50,243 bases of DNA. Source: a bacterium. GTDB lineage: Bacteria; UBP6; UBA1177; JAKLFG01. Below, one piece after another: positions 35,477 through 44,340 of the stretch (the stretch's first letter is position 1; each line of letters starts with the position of its first letter). Made by a program: the position numbers and the translations under genes. Location: contig JAKLFG010000012.1 in the NCBI GenBank assembly GCA_022711315.1, positions 1 through 50,243 on the forward strand, in the 5' to 3' direction. Below the pieces are notes generated by a model. That model had not been told where the DNA came from, did no database searches, and was given only the letters and a program-made list of their open reading frames with translations.

Positions 35477-36678
35477 CAGCGACTCCGTTTCCGCGCCGCC
35501 ATGTCGTGTATCTTCACGGCAAGCAGCGTGCCGAGTTCTCTCTTGGGCATGAGCGGCAGTTCCTCCTGCGCATCGGCGGTGATGAGGGTCACCCGGTTGG
35601 TCTGGCTGCCCAGCGGGTCGAGCTCCATCGAGACGAGATTGGCGACGATGAGATCGAGTTTCTTCCGTTCCCGTTTGCCCCGGGCGTTCTTTATCAGATC
35701 TTCGGTCTCGGCAGCGAACCCGACACGCAGGGCGTCTGGACGCATGAGCGGTATCGTGCCGGTCAGGATATCGGGCGTCGAATGAAGCGTCAGGGAGATA
35801 TCGCCGCCGGCCTTTTTCTGTTTGGCGACGCTTTTTACCGGCGCGTGGTCGGCGACCGCGGCGCTCATCACGAGTATGTCGCAGAGAGGCACCTGCTCGT
35901 TCACGGCCGTCGCCATCTCGGCGGCGCTCGTCACCGTATGGACCGGGTAGGGGCGTGGCGTCGTATCGGCCACGGGGCCGGTCACCAGCGTCACCTCGCC
36001 GCCGAGCCGCCACGCGGCGTCGGCGATGGAGCGGCCCATGAGCCCGGAGGAGCCGTTCGAGAGGAAGCGTACCGGGTCGATATATTCCCGCGTGGCGCCT
36101 GCCGTGATGAGCCAGCGGAACCGTTCGGGCCGCTTGGGGGTCAGCAGGAACTCGGCCATTTCGAATATGGTCGGCGGTTCGGCGAGCCGGCCTTTTCCTT
36201 CGGTGCCGCAGGCCAGTTTGCCTTCGGCGCACTGAACGAAGTGGATGCCCGGCCGCGCGGCGAGCGTCTCGACATTGCGGCGGGTCGCCGGGTGTTCCCA
36301 CATCGCGGTGTTCATGCAGGGGGCGAAGAGCACCGGCGCGGTCGCCGCGAGGAGCACCGTCGAAACGAGGTCGTCGGCGATGCCGCAGGCCGCCTTGGCG
36401 AGCATGTTCGCGGTCGCCGGGGCGACCACCACCAGATCGACCTCCTGCCCGAGCATGATGTGCGGTATCTTAGATGGGTCCGGTGTTTCCCAGAGCCCGA
36501 AGAGCGGCGGACGGCCCGACAGCGCCTCCCAGGTCTCGCGTCCGACGAAATGGAGCGAATGTTCGGTGCCGATGACCTGCACCTCCGCTCCCGCCTCGCG
36601 GAAGAGACGGAGCAGATGGATCGCCTTGTAGGCCGCTATGGCGCCGGTCACCGCCAGCGTGATGTGCTTTCCCTGCAT
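35476..36678 (-). CDS. coaBC: Bifunctional phosphopantothenoylcysteine decarboxylase/synthetase
   Basis: A 400-residue fusion making 4'-phosphopantetheine for coenzyme A. The N-terminal CoaC flavoprotein has VTGAIAAYKA, VVAPATANMLAKAACGIADDL and PCMNTAMWEHP, the PxMNxxMW signature. The C-terminal CoaB half begins with WLITAGATREYIDPVRFLSNGSSG and ends KKLDLIVANLV. A GAGGAAGC site sits before the ATG at 36678. The open frame upstream is discarded because the promoter lies at 36703-36731. It heads an operon with the Crp-like regulator and the TPR protein. Confidence 0.96.
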   Translation of the reverse strand: MQGKHITLAVTGAIAAYKAIHLLRLFREAGAEVQVIGTEHSLHFVGRETWEALSGRPPLFGLWETPDPSKIPHIMLGQEVDLVVVAPATANMLAKAACGIADDLVSTVLLAATAPVLFAPCMNTAMWEHPATRRNVETLAARPGIHFVQCAEGKLACGTEGKGRLAEPPTIFEMAEFLLTPKRPERFRWLITAGATREYIDPVRFLSNGSSGLMGRSIADAAWRLGGEVTLVTGPVADTTPRPYPVHTVTSAAEMATAVNEQVPLCDILVMSAAVADHAPVKSVAKQKKAGGDISLTLHSTPDILTGTIPLMRPDALRVGFAAETEDLIKNARGKRERKKLDLIVANLVSMELDPLGSQTNRVTLITADAQEELPLMPKRELGTLLAVKIHDMAARKRSR

Positions 36679-36702
36679 GCCGCTTCCTCTTTTTGCGGGT
36701 GA

Positions 36703-36731
36703 AGTATAACCAACCCGCCTCCGTTTGGCAA
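36703..36731 (-). promoter_or_regulatory. Predicted coaBC promoter with inverted repeat around the -10
   Basis: On the minus strand TTGCCA (36731-36726), a 17-base spacer and TATACT (36708-36703). A perfect six-base inverted repeat (GCGGGT at 36695-36700, ACCCGC at 36713-36718) frames the -10 box, as an operator might. Confidence 0.6.
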
Positions 36732-36742
36732 TTTTCCCTTCC

Positions 36743-37426
36743 CTAAAATTTAGAGGGCGGGGTGAACACTTCGTCGTAGAGGTAGAACGCGTCCCAGACA
36801 TCCTTGGTGACGGCGTTCGAGGTATAGGTCGCTCCGGAGACGGCGTCCACTTCGTAGGGCTTGAAGGCCTCGTACATATCGGAACAGGGGTAGCAGTTCT
36901 TGTCATACTTCGGTGAAAGCGTTATGTCCGAGAGGACCATTCCCTTGAACTGATCGAAGAACCACTGCCCCAGCCGGTACCACCACGACTCGCGTTGCGA
37001 AACGATGGCGACGGCGATGCTTTTCGCCTCCGGGGAGATCGCGGTGAGGGCCTCGACCGTACCGTCGAACCCGTAGTTGCTGCCGGGGAAGGCATAGCCG
37101 ACCGTCGTTCCGTCCTTGACCGCGATGAAATAGCCGGCGCCGCTTCCGGTCTTCGCCGTGCAGAACATCTCGCCGTTCGGGAACAGTTGCCGGAGCGCGT
37201 TCTCCTCGTTCGTCGTCGGCGTCGCGGGGGTGCAGTCGATCGTCGGTTGATCATCGTCGTTCAGCAGTACCTCGTCGCTGAGGTTGCTTTCGTCCGTTAT
37301 GTCCTTTTCCCCCGTCTCCTCATCCAGCGCGGCGTTGTCATCCCGCCACTGTGGCGACGGTTCGTCACAGGCGGCGAGCAGAAGCATGGCGATGAGCAGG
37401 ATGATGGGCATGACCGCGTATCTCAC
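36743..37426 (-). CDS. FMN-binding-domain lipoprotein
   Basis: A 227-residue lipoprotein. I choose GTG at 37426: it overlaps the upstream stop as GTGA and gives the signal an N-terminal Arg (MRYAVMPIILLIAMLLLAAC), which the ATG five codons later lacks. The lipid site is Cys20 with Asp at +2, which in enterics means inner-membrane retention. An acidic linker runs to about 64. The FMN_bind domain (about 95-215) carries SGATYT at 197-202, whose last Thr is the usual covalent flavin site made by ApbE. A CYPC pair precedes it. Such domains pass electrons outside the cytoplasm (RnfG/NqrC-like). No apbE or rnf genes are in the window. Confidence 0.83.
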   Translation of the reverse strand: MRYAVMPIILLIAMLLLAACDEPSPQWRDDNAALDEETGEKDITDESNLSDEVLLNDDDQPTIDCTPATPTTNEENALRQLFPNGEMFCTAKTGSGAGYFIAVKDGTTVGYAFPGSNYGFDGTVEALTAISPEAKSIAVAIVSQRESWWYRLGQWFFDQFKGMVLSDITLSPKYDKNCYPCSDMYEAFKPYEVDAVSGATYTSNAVTKDVWDAFYLYDEVFTPPSKF

Positions 37427-39111
37427 CAGTGGTATTCGAACGACACGACCGGCGACGGCGGTGTCTCGCGCAGTATGCGGAGATCCTCTTCGGTGCGCGG
37501 CGCGACGGAGCGGCCGCCCGACAGCGCCGTGACCATGCCGGCCGGGTTCAACTGAAGATTCCAACTGCTCGCTTCCCGTTCCTGTGCCTGCCGCAGGCCA
37601 CGATCGTAGTAGACATAGTACATGAGCCCGAAGCCGGCGAGCGTACCGAGCGAGGCGGCGACGCCGAGCGTTTCGTACTGTTTTGTTTCCATCGTCGCGA
37701 GAAAGGCGATGCCGGTGGTAGTGAGTCCTCCCGCGGCGGTGCCGAGCCCGATGATGAAGGCGTCCATGTTAGAAAAGTCGAGCCCTTTGAGCAGGAAATA
37801 GCCGCCGACCGCGCCGCTGATGGTGCCGGCAAGGAAGAGCCCCGGATAGACCCGGGCGTCGTCGGTCTTGGCGGCGAGAGCGATGGAAGGCGGGAAGAAA
37901 CTGGTGATGGCGCTGAAGGACTGTATGAGCGATGCGTCGCCTTCGGTGTAATGGTCCCACCGGTTGGCGAAATGCCCGAGGAAGAGCCCTCCGGCGCCGC
38001 CCGCGAGAAGCATGGCGGGCATGACGCGAATGACCGGCGGGGCGAACGAGTCGAGCCCCATGAATATGGTCAGGGCGAGTTCCAGCATGACGCCATAGCC
38101 GAGCGTCGATCCGACACCGAGCATCCGTGCTTCGCCGCCGGTGAGTCCGTAATGGTCCGCATACCACATGCCAAGGGCGTATTCGCCCATGCTGAAGAGC
38201 ATCGTCGAGGCGAGGAGCAGTCGCGTGTAGGTATCGGGCCGGAGTCCGATATCGTTGCGCCACCCCCCCTCGTCGAATTCCAGTTCCATGCTCCCCGCGA
38301 TGAGCCAGAAGAGGGAAGCGCCGTCCACCGCGCCGCGGAGCGCCCCTTCGGCCGAGCTGAGCGCCATGCCGCGGGTGATGTCGGCGTTCCGCCCCAGCAC
38401 ATAGCCGAGTGTGAAGGCGGCGCCGCCGGCAAGGAGCGATGTGCCGGGATAGTAGGCCCAATGGGCGTTGTCGCCGCCGAAGATGTAGGGCATCATGAGT
38501 CCGTAGCCGGCACTCCAGAGAGTGGTGTAGGCGAGGAACGGGGCGAAGCCGTCCTCCTCGTTCTCGAAGGATGATGGCCGTTTCTGGACCGCGACGGTCA
38601 CCGGAGCGGTGCTCGATGGAGGCGGAACCGGGACCGGCGCCGGCGTCGGCGTCGGTGGTGCCACGGGGGCGGGCGTCGCCGCGGTCGAACATTTCCGGCG
38701 CAGATCGGTCATCTGTTGTTCGGTTATCGCTATGCGCCGGTCGACGATAGAGCCATGCTCCTCGACCGTGAGCGCCAGTTCAAAGCCGCGCGGCGTTTTA
38801 AAGAGGAGCGCCTGCCTGAAGCCGGGCAGGTCGGGGAAGAGTCCATAGCGGGTGCGGAGGTTCGGGTCGATCGCCATGATAGCCCCCGCCTCGTCGAAGG
38901 GGACCTGTTCCTCGGCGGCGAAAAGCGTCGGGGCTGGCGGTTCGGCGGGGGGGGCAGACTCTGTCACGACCGCTTCGGAGGCGGGCGCGGGTCCGGTCGC
39001 CGCCGGGGCATCGGGTCCGGGCAGCTCCTGCGCGCCCAGCAGAAAGGCGGCGCAGAGGGTAACAGGCAACATGCCGTTTCGTAGATGCGTCAGTATCATC
39101 ACCATCCCCAT
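37423..39111 (-). CDS. Polytopic membrane protein with Pro-rich stalk, unknown function
   Basis: A 562-residue protein. An N-terminal signal or TM (about 5-27) is followed by an Ala/Pro-rich stretch and a small domain near 70-130 (RTRYGLFPDLPGFRQALLFK). A Pro/Thr linker (TPAPVAPPTPTPAPVPVPPP) covers about 140-165. The C-terminal ~370 residues hold about ten Gly/Ala-rich hydrophobic segments. I do not recognise it. Of three clustered ATGs I took 39111, with AAGGA upstream. It is translationally coupled to the FMN-binding lipoprotein, so an electron-transfer role for the pair is conceivable. Confidence 0.7.
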   Translation of the reverse strand: MGMVMILTHLRNGMLPVTLCAAFLLGAQELPGPDAPAATGPAPASEAVVTESAPPAEPPAPTLFAAEEQVPFDEAGAIMAIDPNLRTRYGLFPDLPGFRQALLFKTPRGFELALTVEEHGSIVDRRIAITEQQMTDLRRKCSTAATPAPVAPPTPTPAPVPVPPPSSTAPVTVAVQKRPSSFENEEDGFAPFLAYTTLWSAGYGLMMPYIFGGDNAHWAYYPGTSLLAGGAAFTLGYVLGRNADITRGMALSSAEGALRGAVDGASLFWLIAGSMELEFDEGGWRNDIGLRPDTYTRLLLASTMLFSMGEYALGMWYADHYGLTGGEARMLGVGSTLGYGVMLELALTIFMGLDSFAPPVIRVMPAMLLAGGAGGLFLGHFANRWDHYTEGDASLIQSFSAITSFFPPSIALAAKTDDARVYPGLFLAGTISGAVGGYFLLKGLDFSNMDAFIIGLGTAAGGLTTTGIAFLATMETKQYETLGVAASLGTLAGFGLMYYVYYDRGLRQAQEREASSWNLQLNPAGMVTALSGGRSVAPRTEEDLRILRETPPSPVVSFEYHW

Positions 39112-39134
39112 TATCCGTCCTTCCGGTCGTCGGG

Positions 39135-39163
39135 ATGCTACAGCGACCGGTCGGGCTTTGCAA
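39135..39163 (-). promoter_or_regulatory. Predicted promoter for the membrane protein/FMN lipoprotein operon
   Basis: On the minus strand TTGCAA (39163-39158), a 17-base spacer and TAGCAT (39140-39135). The spacer contains the perfect ten-base palindrome CGACCGGTCG (39144-39153), a possible operator, though this word's halves are common in the window. Confidence 0.5.
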
Positions 39164-39189
39164 CTATTTTGTGTTGCGTGGCGCTCCCA

Positions 39190-39218
39190 TTGACTTGATC
39201 GCGGGCATCTGATACAAC
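39190..39218 (+). promoter_or_regulatory. Predicted promoter for the Cys-rich protein-ligA-rmuC operon
   Basis: TTGACT at 39190-39195 and TACAAC at 39213-39218 (4 of 6) with 17 bases between. It diverges from the promoter at 39135-39163, with 26 bases between the -35 boxes. Confidence 0.45.
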
Positions 39219-39253
39219 CGTGAGGACAGGGTTGTTTTCGGGAGGTTCCTCTT

Positions 39254-41492
<2,239 letters not shown>

Positions 41493-41493
<1 letters not shown>

Positions 41494-42749
41494 TGGAAGC
41501 GCTCTGGATACTCGTCGGCGTCGCGGTCGGTTTCGCGGCTGGGTGGTTCATCGCCGTCCGTGTCGCGACGGCGCGGGCGACCGCCGAGAAAGAGGCGGCG
41601 CAGAACCTCATGGCGGTCAAGGAATCGTTCTTCACCCAGCAGATAGCCGATCTCAAGGCCCAGCACGCGGCGGCGCTCGCCGAGATGCGCGACGCTTTCA
41701 AAGCGCTGTCGGTCGATGCGCTCAAGGAGCAGGCCCCCGAATTCCTGCGGCTCGCCGGCGAGAATTTCGGAAAACTGCAGGCGACCGCGCAGGGCGATCT
41801 CGCCAAGCGGCAGGAGGCGATCGCGGGCATGCTCAAGCCGCTCGAAGAGCAGTTGAAGATATATCAACAGCGGCTCCAGCAGAGCGAGAAGGATCAGGCG
41901 ACGACACTTGGCGAGGTGAAAAAGCAACTCGAGACCATTGGCAGGCAGAGCGAGACGCTGACCGAGGTGACGCAGAAGTTCCGCATGGTCCTCTCGTCGT
42001 CACAGGCCCGCGGCAAATGGGGCGAAGAGACGCTCCGGCGCGTCGTCGAGGCGGCCGGGATGAGCGCCCACTGCGACTTCGTGGAACAGATGAGCGGCGA
42101 CGAGGCGCGCCCCGACCTCATTATCCGTCTGCCCGGCGAGCGGGTCATCATCGTGGACGCCAAGGTGCCCGATCTCGATTTCCTCTCGGCGCTCGATGTC
42201 GCCGATGCCGCCCAGCGGAACGAGGCGCTTATCCGTCACGCGAAGAAACTGCGCGACACCGTCAAGGGGCTCGCCGACCGAGGCTATCCCGCGAAGTTCG
42301 CCAACTCCCTTGATCATGTCGTCCTGTTCATGCCTGCCGAATCGCTTTTCAGCGCGGCGCTCGAGGCCGATCGCGACCTCATCGTCTGGGCGGCCGAGCG
42401 GAAGATACTGCTCGCCACTCCTGCATCGCTCATCGCTCTTTTGCGGTCGGTCAGCATCAGTTGGCAGCAGGCCCAGCAGGCCGAGAACGCCCAACTCATA
42501 AGCCGGACGGCGCAGGAACTCTACGAGCGGATAACGGTGTTCACCGAGCATTTCGACAAGATAGGCAAGGCGCTCGCCGCGGCCAACGACGCGTTCGGTA
42601 AGGCGGCGGGCAGTTACGAGAAACGGGTGCGACCGCAGGGCGAACGGCTGTTGGAACTCGGCGTTGCGCCGCGCGGCGACAAGCGGCTGGCCGATCTTTC
42701 GGCGGCGGTGTCCCCCGACGGCACCCGCGACGGTACGCGGGACGGTTAG
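41493..42749 (+). CDS. rmuC: RmuC-family DNA recombination protein
   Basis: A 418-residue protein with an N-terminal TM (about 4-22), a coiled-coil of ~120 residues, and the RmuC nuclease-like domain. That domain shows SSSQARGKWGEETLRRVVEAAGM, DLIIRLPGERVIIVDAKVP (the PD-(D/E)xK-like core), and FANSLDHVVLFMPAESLF. RmuC limits inversion at short inverted repeats in E. coli. The C terminus has a short DGTRDGTRDG repeat. It begins on the last base of the ligA stop codon, giving a repair operon. No clear terminator follows. Confidence 0.92.
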
Positions 42750-42785
42750 GAACGCTTTCATATAAGACTAACATGAGAAAATTCT

Positions 42786-42813
42786 TTGTTTGCGATCCTG
42801 AAAAAGATATAAT
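42786..42813 (+). promoter_or_regulatory. Predicted promoter of first IDW-KVFGD lipoprotein
   Basis: TTGTTT at 42786-42791, 16 bases, then a perfect TATAAT at 42808-42813 in the context AAAAAGATATAAT. The same extended context recurs at the promoter at 44246-44251. Confidence 0.62.
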
Positions 42814-42846
42814 TAACCTCAGGCTTCCATTTTGAGGAGGTTCCCG

Positions 42847-44094
42847 ATGCAAGGGTTCTTCTTTTTTTCGTTGGTATTCGTCCTTTTCCTCGGCTGTACT
42901 AGGCCGAACGACATAGACTGGAGAAAAGTGTTCGGCGATGAGGACTCTGCGGCCACCGTTGACGACCACAAACCCGTTCCCGATGAAATCCAGCCTGACG
43001 AAACGGTTCCTAATGATGTGGCGGATGAAGGAATAATCGACGAAATGGTCGAGAATGATCCTGTCTTGAACGAAGCAGAAGACGCCGTCACCGAAGAAGA
43101 ACCTGACAGTGCCGATACGGTCGAACCGGAGGGGGACGAACCGGAGCCGGCTGACGATGAAGATATAGTTTCCTATGACGAAGAAGAGATCGAAGACGAT
43201 GCGTGGGAGGCGGATACCTTTGAAGGTCAGGTTCCTGACACGGTGGATGTTTTGCCGGATCCCGATACGGTGGACGAGAATATCTTTGACGATTGGGTTC
43301 CTGACACGGCGGATGTCCAGCCGGACATCGACCATTTTGTTGATACGAAAACCTTCCAGTGTGCCGAAAAACCGGCGATCGGTACCGAATGGAACACGGT
43401 AAGCCAATATGAGCAGACTTGGACGGGGAGCGCGTGGGATCCGGTCGACGATCCCACAACCGAATACAGCACGGAGGCAAGCGTAGCCGCCTGCAGATAT
43501 AAGTGTGCGTCCGGGTATGTCTGGAATGAATCGTTCTGCGTCCAGTGCCTGACCGATGGGAACTGCTTGCCGGGTTATGTCTGCAATGCCTCCAATCAGT
43601 GCGTACTGGCCGTGCCAGCCGAAGCCTGCTCGACCGGCACCCAGAGCCGCGATCGTTGCTTGAACGCACGCGTCGTCGGCCGGAGCACCGCAAAGACATC
43701 GAGCGGCTATACCATATCGGACAACACCTGTTCCGCATACAATCGTGTCGATCAGTCGAGCGGATGCTGGGATGCTGGGGCGGACCATGTATATCGCATA
43801 TATCTGAGAGCAAGTGAAACAGCGGCAATGACCCTTGCCCTTGATATGGCTTGTCCGTTTTACGATGATTTTTCCTGGGATGCGACCCTTGCCATATACA
43901 ATGATGTCGGGTGTGCATCGGCGGCCCAATCATGGTGTGACGACAACTTTAGCGGGACAACGATCTATACTGCCCCGGCTGATGGTTGGTACTACATCGT
44001 TGTGGACGGAGCAACCATTTTTGAAGATGGAGGAGACTATTCTTTTACAGTTAAATTGCTGGATTGCGTAGCCGCCGACTGTAATTGCCCTTAG
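42847..44094 (+). CDS. IDW-KVFGD family lipoprotein with Cys module and PPC-like domain
   Basis: A 415-residue lipoprotein. The signal ends LFLGC (Cys17); the mature N terminus follows the family signature CTRPNDIDWRKVFGDED. An acidic Asp/Glu/Pro/Val linker fills ~34-170 with repeats such as VPDTVDV. A 60-residue Cys module (43360-43539) comes next, then a short Cys-rich link and a C-terminal beta domain resembling pre-peptidase C-terminal domains (GADHVYRIYL, GWYYIVVDG). A TTG five codons upstream is rejected because GAGGAGG (42834-42840) covers it and serves the ATG at 42847. Function unknown; surface exposure is likely but inferred. A terminator follows. Confidence 0.85.
   Translation: MQGFFFFSLVFVLFLGCTRPNDIDWRKVFGDEDSAATVDDHKPVPDEIQPDETVPNDVADEGIIDEMVENDPVLNEAEDAVTEEEPDSADTVEPEGDEPEPADDEDIVSYDEEEIEDDAWEADTFEGQVPDTVDVLPDPDTVDENIFDDWVPDTADVQPDIDHFVDTKTFQCAEKPAIGTEWNTVSQYEQTWTGSAWDPVDDPTTEYSTEASVAACRYKCASGYVWNESFCVQCLTDGNCLPGYVCNASNQCVLAVPAEACSTGTQSRDRCLNARVVGRSTAKTSSGYTISDNTCSAYNRVDQSSGCWDAGADHVYRIYLRASETAAMTLALDMACPFYDDFSWDATLAIYNDVGCASAAQSWCDDNFSGTTIYTAPADGWYYIVVDGATIFEDGGDYSFTVKLLDCVAADCNCP
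43360..43539 (+). repeat. Cys module copy 1
   Basis: Encodes 60 residues beginning CAEKPAIGTEWNTVS and ending with FC. It shares WNTVS, Y-QTW-GSAW, PVDDPTTEYST and CRYKC with the copy at 49159-49344 in the other lipoprotein gene, about 60% identity by eye. Confidence 0.85.
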
Positions 44095-44108
44095 CGCATC
44101 AAAAAATG

Positions 44109-44134
44109 AAAAACGGACATTCGACCGTTTTTTA
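44109..44134 (+). terminator. Rho-independent terminator after the first IDW-KVFGD lipoprotein
   Basis: AAAAACGG (44109-44116) pairs with CCGTTTTT (44125-44132) around an eight-base loop, ending in a T run. The A-run on the left arm could make it act on both strands. Confidence 0.75.
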
Positions 44135-44148
44135 TAAATGTGAAAAAA

Positions 44149-44190
44149 GGGGGTGTTTCCCGACGATAGAGAAGAGAGCGAGACACCGCC
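44149..44190. repeat. Imperfect inverted repeat in the intergenic region
   Basis: GGTGTTTC at 44152-44159 faces GAGACACC at 44180-44187 (one G-T pair). After a G-G mismatch, two further G-C pairs extend it, with a 20-base loop. It has no T-tract, so it is not a terminator. It may be a protein site or an RNA hairpin. Confidence 0.5.
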
Positions 44191-44223
44191 TCCTTCATGC
44201 CCCATAAATGCCCCGAATATTTT

Positions 44224-44251
44224 TTGCATATTATTAGGTAAAAGATATAAT
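44224..44251 (+). promoter_or_regulatory. Predicted promoter of the duplicated-repeat protein operon
   Basis: TTGCAT at 44224-44229, 16 bases, then a perfect TATAAT at 44246-44251 in the context AAAAGATATAAT. The same spacing and context occur before the lipoprotein at 42847. Confidence 0.65.
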
Positions 44252-44340
44252 CACCCGTCCGCACCTTTTGGGAGGGTGTCTGTTTTTGCGCCGAACTCAA
44301 AACGACATGACCTGCGAGAATGGTTAAATAGGAGTGTGAC

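Larger units (their letters stand above)
44095..44340 (+). other. 246-base intergenic region, AT-rich, with terminator, inverted repeat and promoter
   Basis: This is the largest gap on the right side. It holds a terminator at its left, an imperfect long inverted repeat, a consensus promoter, and a hairpin (CACCC...GGGTG at about 44252-44277) followed by TCTGTTTTT at the presumed 5' end of the next transcript. No convincing small gene is present. Confidence 0.6.

Noticed and set aside
36695-36718. Rho-independent terminator between the FMN lipoprotein gene and coaBC
   Set aside because: On the minus strand the hairpin is followed by A residues, not T, and it surrounds a promoter -10 box.
39144-39153. 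Palindrome CGACCGGTCG as a proven operator
   Set aside because: It is well placed between -35 and -10, but CGACC and GGTCG are among the commonest words in this sequence, so chance is a real explanation; kept only as a remark on the promoter.
42832-42846. TTG start giving an MRRFP extension on the first signature lipoprotein
   Set aside because: The GAGGAGG ribosome site overlaps this codon and is correctly spaced for the ATG at 42847.
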